64,000 bases of DNA from the NCBI GenBank assembly GCA_905250025.1, contig CAJNOJ010000102.1, positions 1-64,000 of the forward strand, in the 5' to 3' direction. Positions 12,112 through 21,461 of the stretch are shown piece after piece. The position numbers and the translations under genes were made by a program. This DNA comes from Adineta ricciae. Its lineage: Eukaryota; Rotifera; Eurotatoria; Adinetida; Adinetidae. Below the pieces are notes generated by a model. The model made no database searches. It was given only the letters and a program-made list of their open reading frames with translations, and was not told the origin of the DNA. Numbering within the stretch: position 1 is the stretch's first letter; the number at the start of each line of letters is the position of its first letter.

Positions 12112-15100
12112 ATGGCAAACAGTCGATCGCAAGATCCTCTGCCAGCAATTTCTATTTCTACTGATCATGTTATCGAAACATCGCTGGCTGAACAACCCGA
12201 ACCAGCTATTGAATCAGCAAATGATAATTTTCATATGTATTCTCGCGATGATTTATTTCTTCGTTTCCAAACAAATCAAACTACTGGCTTATTCACCGAT
12301 CAAATTCTTCAATTCGTAAAACAATATGGTGAAAATAAATTGACCCCACCTAAAAAACCGAATTACATTTGGATATTTTTCTCTCAATTATTAACTGGCT
12401 TTAATATCTTCTTATGGGTCGCAGCGATATTTGCTTTTCTTGCTTGGAAACCATTTGGCGAACCTGATCCTCAAATAGCCAATTTGGCGCTGGGCATTCT
12501 CTTGTGTTTGATTATCTTTCTCAATGGTATTCTCGATTCATATCAAGTTATTAAATCAATCAAAATTGTAGCCTCGTTCGCCAATCTCCTTCCAACGTTA
12601 ACAACTGTGCGACGTGATGGTGTTGAACAACAGATTATTGCAGAGAAACTCGTTCCAGGTGATATTGTACTCATTCGAATGGGAGAAAAACTTCCAGCTG
12701 ATTTACGTCTGATCAGTTGCGATGGCTTAAAGGTTTGTCTATAGAATTGGTAGGAAGAAAGTTGCAAGTATTGTTATTCATAGGTGAACAATGCGAATTT
12801 AACCGGCGAATCGAAAGCAGTTTCGTGTACAACTGAATGCACGCATACAATAATGCTAGAATCGAAAAATATTGTTTATTGTTCTTCAATGGTTGAACAG
12901 GGTACTGGAGAAGGTCTTGTTATTGCTACTGGAGATCAAACAATGATTGGTCGCATGTCGAAATTGACGCAAGGAAATGGTGGAGATGAAGTCACAGGTA
13001 AATTTAGAATTTAAAGCATAATGACAAGTCGATTGATGCAATTCTTATCTCAAGGACTTCATCGCGAATTCAATCGTTTTCTGTTGTTCGTTTGTGTTGG
13101 CACGGTCATTGCCGTCGCAATCCTATGGATAACTTGGGGCGCTTGGCTTCAACGAGATCATCCCACGTTTGTTACTTACAACAATAATATTGTAAATTCC
13201 GTTGGCATGATCGTTGCTTTTCTTCCTGTTGGTCTTCCATCATGTGTGACATTTGGTAAAGAAATATTTACAATGGAAATTTTTCATTTTGAATAACATC
13301 TCATTGATTTTAGTATTGACTATTGTGGCGAAACGAATGTATCGACAGAAAGTTCTTGTCAAAAGTCTTCAAATCGTCGAAACTTTCAATTCGGTTTCGG
13401 TCATCGCAACAGACAAAACAGGAACTTTAACACAAAACCAGATGACAGTTACACATCTGCTTTGGGATCTAGACAAGACATTAGCTCTTCCAAGTATCCA
13501 CTCGAACGAATCATCGTCTTCTCAACAACCGAATCCTTCCGATCGAAATACGCTGGAAATGATCGAACGTCGAGCATCACGTACAACCAATGTATCGATT
13601 GATGTTATTCATGACCTCTTACTTGGTGCCTGTTTATGTAATAATGCTGAAGTACAACTTGTTGCCAATGTTGAACTTGGTGGTAATACAGCTGACATGG
13701 TACGTGAAACGAAGATTGTTGGAGATGCTGCTGATACTGCTCTGTACAATATGTGTAGTCGTGCTTGTCAGATTGATATGATAGAAACACGTTCGAAAAA
13801 TCGCCGTTTACAAGTTCTTCCATTTAATTCTAACATGAAACTGATGATCTCAGCGAACAAACTAGAAAACTCTCCATCGATGGTTTTGATCCTGATGAAA
13901 GGTGCGCCTGATTATGTTATTCAACGCTGTTCCACGTACAAAACAAACCAGGGCGATGTGGAATTATTAACCAATGAGATTCGGCAGATGATTGTCAAAC
14001 GACAAGAAATCTTTGGAAAAGATGGCTATCGACTTATTGCCCTATGTCAACGAAGTCTTGGGGAAAACGAATTCAATGAATATGTCAACGAAAACCACTC
14101 CGATCATTTACATGGATTTCCATCGGATAACTATACTTTCATTGGCCTATATGCACTAATCGATCCTCCACGAGATGAAGTTCCAGATGCTGTTTTGAAA
14201 GCTCGTCATGCTGGTATTCGAGTAGCTATGGTCACTGGGGACCATCCAACGACGGCAAGATCAATTGCTAATCAAGTGAATATACTGTCGTCGGAAATCT
14301 CGCTCAATAACGGTATTGATACATTTCAATCGACAAAAGATCAAAGTGGTAAAATTATCGTTGATCTTTATCGAAATGATAATTTATTAGAGAAACATGA
14401 AGTTGCTCACATAACAAAACTTGACTTGGATATCAGAGAACGCAATCATTCCGATGGGAAGAAACTTTCCTGGTACAAACGAATGATTGGTGCATGTAAA
14501 AATAATTTTTCGGATCCAACCAGTGGAAATGCAAATGAAGGTGTCAATCGAATGAATTATGTACCGTATGGTGTTGTTGTAAGTTGAAAATCTTCATGAA
14601 TCAATTCGATCATTGTTCTTCTTACATAGGTGACGGGACGTGAAATCGAAAATATGGATGATTATATGTGGGATTGGGTTTTATTGCATCAAGAGATCGT
14701 CTTTGCTAGAACATCACCGGAACAGAAACTTAGCATTGTGACAGAATTTCAACGTCGTGGAGAAGTTGTTGCCGTAACTGGCGACGGAACAAACGATGCG
14801 CTTCCATTAAAATATGCTCATCTTGGTGTAGCCATGCAATCGGGTACGGATATTTCAAAAGATGCTGGTGATATGATATTACTTGATAATAATTTTTCAT
14901 CGATTATCCGAGCTATTGAAACCGGTCGATTAGTTAGTGACAATCTTAAAAAAGTTGCGATACATTTGCTCCCGGGAGGTACGGATGATATATTTGAAAT
15001 ACGTTTCTCTTCTTAATCATTTACTCGATTTAGGATCATGGTCACAAATATGGCCGATATTTTTCAATTTATGGTTTGGTATGCCGTTGGCATTGTCAGC

Positions 15101-15716
15101 TTTTCTAGCAATCACGTTCTGTATGATCAACGATGTATTTCTTTCATTAGCGATGGCAAATGAAAAACCCGAACGTGACATTATGGCACGTCCACCATCA
15201 ATTCGTTCGAAAGATCGAATGCTTAATCTACGTTTATTATTCCATGCATTCATGCTTGCTGGCAATGCTGCCACATTCGTCGGATTTTTCAGTTACTGCT
15301 ACTATTGGATTGATAATGGGGTGCCATTTTATTCGTTTATGTTTACATTTGAACACTTCGGTAAAGATCTTCCTCTTCCACAATCACCGGAAGAGCTACG
15401 ACGAATGACATCAGCTGCTCAGAGCGCTTACTATTGTTCGACATGCGTTTTTCAAATGATAAATTTTTTTGCTACGAGAACACGTTATGCATCGATCATT
15501 CAACACAATCCATTCTGGGGTCAAAGTCGAAATTGGTACGTCTTCTTGGCTATTATTGGGTCGACAGGCGTTCAACTTCTTGTTACGCGTATTGTCTGGT
15601 TCAACAATACATTTCAAACTCAGCCTATACCTGTGAAATACATCGCGCCCACGATTGGTTTTGGTATACTTTGGCTTCTTATTGATGAATTAAGGAAATT
15701 ATGTGTACGCAAATGA
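12112..15716 (+). CDS. Divergent P2-type (Na+/K+-ATPase-like) cation-transporting ATPase
   Basis: Six exons (12112-12732, 12784-12997, 13055-13255, 13314-14578, 14630-14978, 15034-15716) encode 1110 residues, near the usual length of P2C alpha subunits. The ATPase core is intact: actuator NLTGES, phosphorylation site DKTGTLTQNQMTV, nucleotide-binding KGAPDYVIQRC, MVTGDHPTTA and hinge VTGDGTNDA. Ten membrane segments are expected from the hydrophobic stretches. The cation-binding helices are unusual. TM4 reads LPVGLPS where Na/K and Ca pumps have PEGL. TM5 reads LLPGGSWSQIWP where Na/K pumps have SNIPEITP. TM6 reads CMINDVF in place of CIDLGTD. Ion specificity therefore cannot be assigned. The closest layout I recall is the fungal/protist Na/K-ATPase-like clade. 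A beta-subunit partner is not visible nearby. Confidence 0.88.
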
Positions 15717-16305
15717 CCAAAAGGCATTCTAGCTAAAATTGCTTGGTAAATTGGATATACTAATCAGAATTAGTTTAGATTCTAATCATTAATCAAGTTT
15801 TTAATGAGTTTGTCAATTTATTTCAGAACTAAACTATGTATTTTCTATTTCGTTGAATATCTTTCTATATATCAATAAACTCGTTTGAAAACAGATCATC
15901 AAATCCATCTAGACATAATAATTTGCAAGACAAATACGAAGAAGTCACATGGCGAACAAAATTTTCGAAAAATATTTCATTTGATTGGGAGCCTGTCAAG
16001 GACGAAGAACAAAAGTACTGTTCGTCGTGTTTTTTTCTTTTCTCTCTATTTCCAACTGTGTTTGCACGCCTCGAAGTAGTCTGACTCATCGCTCGTGATT
16101 AATACGATAATTATGCCGATGAGAATGATTTTTCTTGTTTAGTAGAATTCAACCACCTTCCCCGTCCACATGTAATAACAAAAGCTCGAAGATATTGAAT
16201 GTCGTTGCTGATTTACTCATCAGCTTACGCATTCGCTCAGACCGAAAAAGCTAGTAGAACAAAAAAGTCAATATTTCCCTATCTATGATACAGGAATAAC
16301 GAGAC

Positions 16306-16327
16306 GAGAGAGAGAGAGAGAGAGAGA
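16306..16327. repeat. (GA)n microsatellite
   Basis: About eleven GA units, 50 bp upstream of the TATA box of the next gene. Confidence 0.85.
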
Positions 16328-16378
16328 GTGGGATTTTGATTTTTGTCCCTCATTGTGACTCACAGCGAGAATCGTTTG

Positions 16379-16386
16379 TATATAAG
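16379..16386 (+). promoter_or_regulatory. TATA box of small Cys-rich membrane protein
   Basis: TATATAAG 59 bases upstream of the ATG at 16445, the same octamer as upstream of the second amidase. Confidence 0.5.
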
Positions 16387-16444
16387 CGACTAAATATTGT
16401 CGGATAAGCAGCAGAAATTTGGAAATTTTTATACACTTGAACGA

Positions 16445-16741
16445 ATGGCTATCGTTTGTCTTGGACTAATTGGTATTGCAGCTGTTGTTGCCATCATTGG
16501 CGTGGTTCTGTTAGCTATTTGTGTCGGCGGAGTCATTATTCTACTCTTGGTAATGCCATTGTCATCAAAATGAATTTCTTCTATCAGAATACTATTGAAA
16601 TTCTTATTTTCATAGACTTGCTGTTGCTGTCCAAAAGTCATCGCGATATGTAGAAAACGAAAAAAGTGCAAGCCACCACCGCCGCCTAAAGACGAAAGGC
16701 CTTGTGCCGAACGAATTAAATTTCGAGAGTGTTATATTTGA
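16445..16741 (+). CDS. Tiny single-pass membrane protein with Cys/basic/Pro tail
   Basis: Two exons (16445-16549, 16616-16741; 66-bp GT-AG intron) join in frame into 76 residues. Residues 1-35 are almost entirely hydrophobic (MAIVCLGLIGIAAVVAIIGV and onward) and form one membrane helix. The tail begins with TCCCCPK, continues with a basic stretch (CRKRKKCK), then five prolines and a short hydrophilic end with two more cysteines. The Cys cluster at the membrane edge next to basic residues resembles palmitoylated juxtamembrane sites, and the proline run could bind SH3/WW domains; both are inferences. A TATA box and AATAAA (about 16816) bracket the gene, which supports it as real. No family is recognised. 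Confidence 0.72.
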
Positions 16742-17297
16742 CTGTATTTCATTGGAAGATACTATTAACCTACGACATATAATGTTTGTTCGCCCGATCA
16801 GTACTGTAGCTTAATAATAAACTTCGTGCTATATATCTATAAATACATAAAGAACAATATTCCTTTGCTATTTGGTTCTCTAGAGATCGGGTTCTTATTA
16901 TCAGCTCTCCAAGATAATTCATTAACTCTAGAAGAACGTAAGAAGGTGGTAACTGGTTGAAATTTCATCCAGTTTCGACTATAACTGTTAGTTTTGAACC
17001 AATTCTCACAACTTCTGAAAAATCAGCTCAAATTTTTGACACATCAGTTGATATACGTAGGGTATAACAACATACACATTCACGCATTGTTCGCTACCAG
17101 TTTCCTATAGGGTATGAATGGCATGCATACGTACAAAGAAAGAGAAAAGATGTCTATCTCTTGTATCGATCAAGAGTATGAAGATGGAACAGAACGAGTA
17201 AAGAAACATGGATATGTAAACGAGTGTCTACTCAATACACTCTAATACATTATATAATTCAAGGAAAACAATCATATCCTTGGATTCTACATCTACG
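16742..17297. other. Intergenic
   Basis: 3' UTR of the small membrane protein (AATAAA about 16816), then AT-rich sequence up to the dehydrogenase. No coding or structural signal is recognised. Confidence 0.5.
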
Positions 17298-18366
17298 ATG
17301 GCTACAGCAACGTTTCATAGTAAATCTACGGCACTTGATGTTGTTCATAGTTTAAACGTAAACTTAGATGGTCAGATTGCTATTATTACCGGTGGTACAT
17401 CAGGTAAACCAATTACACTGTGAAATATGTAGAAAGAATTAATCGATCAATTCTAAGGTATTGGTCTAGAAACAGTACGAGCGTTAGCGTCGATACATGC
17501 ACATGTTATCATTCCTACACGAGATCTGACTAAAGGCAAACAAGTGGTAGAAGATATGAAAAAGTCAACTGGAAATAAAGCTATTGAAGCAATTGAGTGT
17601 GATTTGACGTCACTGGAATCAGTTCGTAGTTTTATTTCTGAATTTCATACTCGTCAACTACCGATCAAAATTCTTATCTGTATGTATTACTAGTTACTTC
17701 TCATTTTTATCGAGACATACATATGTAATAGGTAATGCAGAAACAAAGGCTTGTCCATGTTCGAAAACAACCGATGGCTTCGAATCACAATTTGCTGTTA
17801 ATCATCTTGCTCATTTTTTTCTCACAACAAGTCTTTTGCCAGAACTCGAAGCAGGCAAGCCATCACGTGTTGTCATAGTTAGTTCCGTTGCAAATAAACG
17901 TGGTGGTATCAACTGGCATGACATCAACTGGGACAAGAAGTACGACAAATGGCTTGCTTACAGTCAAAGCAAAACTGCTAATATTCTTTTTGCTAAGCAA
18001 CTGGATAAGTTATATGCATCCAAAGGTATCCATGCATACTCTGTTCATCCAGGTGGCATCATAACGAATTTGCGACAGAATATACCAGAGAAGGAACAAC
18101 GAGCGATGGGTTGGTACAAGGACGATGGAACATTAATTGAAGTCTTTAAAACTGTGGCACAAGCTGCATCAACAAGTGTCTACGGTGCTTTAGCACCTGA
18201 ATTGGATCATTTTGGCGGAGAACATCTGGAAGATTGTGCGGTTAGTAAAGGTGTCAATCCAGATAAAACAGCCTGGGGCATAGCACCGCATGCTGCAGAC
18301 ATGGAAGCAGCTGAGCGTCTATGGAAGTTAAGTGAACAAATGGTGGCATCGAAAATGCATCTTTAA
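17298..18366 (+). CDS. Short-chain dehydrogenase/reductase (retinol-dehydrogenase/WWOX-like)
   Basis: Exons 17298-17403, 17458-17679 and 17732-18366 encode 320 residues of a classical Rossmann-fold SDR. Visible motifs are the dinucleotide-binding TGGTSGIG near residue 31, CDLTS for the adenine-pocket Asp, the catalytic Ser in VVIVSSVANK and the catalytic Tyr/Lys in YSQSKTAN, followed by VHPGGI. The usual NNAG motif after beta-4 reads CNAE, a notable change at a position that stabilises the core sheet and carries the catalytic Asn. The family reduces or oxidises retinoids, steroids or lipid carbonyls with NAD(P)H. The substrate here cannot be read from sequence. No transmembrane anchor or signal peptide is seen. 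The second and third exons each begin by completing a split codon, and the three exons join in frame. Confidence 0.87.
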
Positions 18367-18871
18367 TCTCAGAATTTGAGTGTAATATACATGAACTAGA
18401 ACTTGATTTTGCTGTTTTTGTGAAAAATATGATTCTATATAAACAAAATGGAAGAACGAGAGACTACAAAAAAGTTCGGTGCGTCATTCAGCTATTATTC
18501 TTGTGTTCGACTGAATCGACCGAGAAAATTACTTCGTGATGTGTAGTTTTTTTTATCACGTGGTTATGACACTTTTAGAAAATGCACTGTCTCGTTTATA
18601 GGCTGCCTATTTTTCAGAACTAAGATTAGGTATTTTCTATCGTATTTGATAAATTTTCAAATTAAAAGAGTATTGAGGATTAATATTTTAATACCCTTTT
18701 GTCCTCGTTTTCTGCCTAATGGGTTATTTCTTCGTCTTTACTGATGTATATAAGGCGCCATCAGCCAAAGGCTTTCAGTATATTTTAGGAAACAGTGTAA
18801 GTAACTGCTAAATTGTCAAATATTCTTTATCTAAATGGTTTTTTTTCTTCGATAGTCTATCAATTGTAACC
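18367..18871. other. Intergenic plus 5' UTR intron of second amidase
   Basis: 3' flank of the dehydrogenase, then the amidase promoter (TATATAAG about 18747) and a probable 59-bp 5' UTR intron (18797-18855, GTAAGT...ATAG) just before the ATG. Confidence 0.5.
18747..18754 (+). promoter_or_regulatory. TATA box of second muramoyl amidase
   Basis: TATATAAG about 50 bases upstream of a probable 5' UTR intron (18797-18855) and 118 bases before the ATG. Confidence 0.5.
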
Positions 18872-19510
18872 ATGCTCGCTACCAACGTATTCTCGATTTT
18901 AGTTTGTTTTTTTCTGGCCCATGCCACTTATGCTTTTCATGGAAATATTTCCATGGCGGATGATGGTATTCAACCACGAGTTATGCTTACGAACTTAGCC
19001 ACTATTCTTCGAAATGCTGGCCTCGATGTCACAGAAGTTTCTGGCTGGGCAACACGTGGTCATGGCCAAATGACTGCCGTTAAAAGTATCATTTGTCATC
19101 ACACTGCTGGTCCAGCAACCGGTGATATGCCTTCATTAAATGTCATTCGTGATGGTACTTCAAGTCTTGCTGGCCCACTAGCACAATTGGGATTAGGTCG
19201 TAGTGGTAAATGGTTTGTTGTTGCTGCTGGTCTTTCCTATCATGCTGGCGTTGTTACTAATTCAGCTTTGTATTCGAATGCTAATGCTATTGGCATCGAA
19301 GCTGAAGGTACAGGTCTTCCGGCTACCAATAGCGGACATACATACTGGCCTGAAGTTCAGTATCAAAGTTATTTGAAAGGTGTTCGTGCTCTTATGAAAG
19401 CTTTTAATGTACCAAAGGCTAATGTTCTTGGACACAAAGAAGTTGCCTCACCATTAGGTCGTAAGATTGATCCAAACTTTTCTATGGATGAATTTCGTAA
19501 TGCTCTTTAA
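18872..19510 (+). CDS. Secreted bacterial-type N-acetylmuramoyl-L-alanine amidase (paralogue 2)
   Basis: Intronless coding region of 212 residues. Residues 1-21 form a signal peptide ending near HATYA. The Amidase_2 catalytic domain covers nearly all the rest: zinc His in IICHHTAGPATGDMPS, SYHAG, IGIEAEGTGLP and the terminal GHKEVASPLGRKIDPNF with the second His, catalytic Lys and Asp ligand. It is collinear with the catalytic domain of the gene at 8535, sharing long blocks such as HTAGPA.GD.PSL.V.RDG, but lacks the two Cys-rich repeats. Predicted to cleave bacterial peptidoglycan outside the cell or in the gut. The Asp ligand and GRKxDP point to bacterial or phage ancestry rather than animal PGRP. 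TATA box, 5' UTR intron and AATAAA (about 19569) indicate a functioning eukaryotic gene. Confidence 0.88.
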   Translation: MLATNVFSILVCFFLAHATYAFHGNISMADDGIQPRVMLTNLATILRNAGLDVTEVSGWATRGHGQMTAVKSIICHHTAGPATGDMPSLNVIRDGTSSLAGPLAQLGLGRSGKWFVVAAGLSYHAGVVTNSALYSNANAIGIEAEGTGLPATNSGHTYWPEVQYQSYLKGVRALMKAFNVPKANVLGHKEVASPLGRKIDPNFSMDEFRNAL

Positions 19511-19871
19511 ACTCAAGATGTTTCTATACTTTATTCACTTTTTATTGAACGAAGATTGACGCATTTTCAATAAAAATGAGCTCATATCAACATTTTATCA
19601 TCACTGTCATTCTAATTCCAGTAATACTCAAGATGAAAATGTTCTTTTTATCAAGTGTAGAATATCACACAGTATATTAAGTTATATAAAAGTAGAAAGC
19701 GGTAAATGTAGTTGCAAGCATCCTTTTAACATCTAATTGCTGCTTGTGAACAATAGTGACGATTCTATTTTTATTGCAAATAGCAACAATCTGCGCTTCG
19801 TAGTACTTCTTTACAACATAAACATTAGTTAGGTCTACATTCAGTTATTTCTTGTTCCATAAACACAATTT
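19511..19871. other. Convergent intergenic
   Basis: 3' flanks of the second amidase (+) and the PAN-like gene (-). AATAAA for the amidase at about 19569. Nothing else is recognised. Confidence 0.5.
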
Positions 19872-21178
19872 TCAACTAATATTAACATAGGCTTCCTGTT
19901 TTACGTCTCCATCGGTATACAACCAGAAACTTAGAGTGTAGATATGTCCGATTGTAACATTAAAATATTGATGTAAATAATCATAATTTCCTTGACATGC
20001 CCCTTCGTAACAGTTGGAACTATTGTGACAATTAGTTTGAACGAGACTGCTTTGTTTGCCAGAAAGACAACTTTGACTACTACATGCTATTTGCCAACCA
20101 ACTAATGAAGCTGCTTCAAAATTTCCGTTGAGTAACATTTCAATACCGGATGCATTTATATCAATAACACTAACATCATCGAGATGCCAAGTAAAGGATG
20201 GATTCTTAGCCTTGAAACCAAACTCAAGAAGAACAATTCCAGTAGATATCGCTGTGTAGTTGTACATTTGCCTTTGATAAGTAGTCGGTGATGTTGTATA
20301 TGTAGCAATACGTGCAGATGATGGCATACATGAAACATCTATGAAAAAATGTCAAAACTAAAGATTTTCCTGTTGTACTCACTCATAGTTGTAAATGGCA
20401 TTGTCGTCGTAGTATATGATAGCGTCGTATCTAGCTAAATAAAGTTTCTTTGCTGCTGAATCTCTCGTTATTACTTACTAGTAGGATATGCCTGAGTAAA
20501 GATGATTACTGTGTTCCTTTTACTTATAACAGTTAGCTGTAACCTTCCCTCCCATCTTGCTGCTGAGAAAAGTGAACATTTTTGCAAAACACCGTCATAA
20601 TTTGCAAGAGAACAAGTTGAATTAGGCATGCACCAATACCAAAACTAGTTTTGAAATTTTGGTATTGAAGTCTTGGTTTTGATGTGGTTTTGATTTCAGT
20701 ACTTTAGTATTGATTGGGTTTTGGTTTTGATCGCTTAGTTTCGGTTTTGGGTTTTGGATTTGAAAGTCTTGAAAGTTTTGATTTTAGTTTTGGTTTTGGT
20801 TGTTAAAAACAGTCTTATTAGATTTATCTTGAAAGACGAGCAACAGTATTGAAATCATATCAAGACCAAAACCATGTCAAAACCAATACCAAAACTGCCA
20901 AAACTTTATCAAAACCTATACTGCAAAACCCAAACTAAATCAAAACCAAATCTTCAAAACCCAAGAGGTTTGGTATTGGTGCATGTCTAAGTTGAATACG
21001 TATTGCATTGACAAGCGCATGCATCGATCGACGGTACACTAGGAACGATCGTCAATTGCGAAGTGGAATTGCTTGGATAAAACTGTGCATTGTCAATTCT
21101 ACTTATACGTATAGATTGTGTATACTGATGATGATAGCAGATCAAAAGTAGAAGGATTCTCCAAAACATTGTCAACAT
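19872..21178 (-). pseudogene. Secreted PAN-like/Thr-linker/lectin-like protein gene, exon broken by MITE
   Basis: The host gene reads as exons 20990-21178 plus 20479-20614 (one exon split by the insertion), then 20383-20430 and 19872-20338. With the element and one copy of its target duplication left out, the frame is continuous for 279 codons. Architecture: signal peptide (MLTMFWRILLLLICYHHQYT), a Cys-patterned PAN/apple-like domain (about 45-85), a Thr-rich linker and a C-terminal domain of the NGNFE...GW type found in carbohydrate-binding modules, with several N-glycosylation sites. As assembled, translation enters the element and meets TAG straight after the target duplication, truncating the product at 63 residues. 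Downstream exons and splice sites show no further damage, so the insertion may be recent or present on only one haplotype. Exact function unknown. Confidence 0.72.
20623..20989. mobile_element. 367-bp hAT-type MITE with 8-bp target site duplication
   Basis: The ends are inverted repeats starting TAGGCATGCACCAATACC on the left and, on the other strand, TAGACATGCACCAATACC on the right. The flanks are a perfect 8-bp duplication AGTTGAAT at 20615-20622 and 20990-20997. The interior is an imperfect long palindrome: the left half is rich in GGTTTTG and the right half in CAAAACC. There is no transposase frame, so it is non-autonomous. An 8-bp duplication with ends beginning TAG fits the hAT superfamily. 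It sits inside a coding exon of the PAN-like gene. Confidence 0.88.
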
Positions 21179-21461
21179 TCAAAAAACCAATTCTAAGATA
21201 CAAGATACACCGTGGAAAATATACGCACACTTCATTCTTACTCTCTCCTTTTCTTATTTGCTTTTCATTTCCTTACAGAGTGATCAATAATGACACACCA
21301 TTTTACTTTCTTTCGCCTTCAATGCGTAGTTCTGTCATACTTTGAAGAAGATGACATTAAGTTATACTTCAACTGAAGCAAAAATGATTTTAATGGTTCG
21401 ATGGAAAACGTAAACAGATATGGCCTCATTGTTCTACTTTATAATTACGCCAGAAGATATT

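Larger units (their letters stand above)
15717..16444. other. Intergenic with GA microsatellite
   Basis: 3' flank of the ATPase and promoter of the small membrane protein. Contains a (GA)n run at about 16306-16327 and a TATATAAG box at 16379. Short frames on both strands look spurious. Confidence 0.5.

Noticed and set aside
8535..19510. Naming the two amidases animal PGRPs
   Set aside because: The third zinc ligand is Asp within GRKxDP, not the Cys of PGRPs, and the overall text matches bacterial/phage Amidase_2.
20479..21178. The foldback element acting as a spliced intron of the PAN-like gene
   Set aside because: The only plausible donor (GTATTC) and acceptor (CTAG near the inner left end) do not keep frame, and the 8-bp duplication fits insertion.
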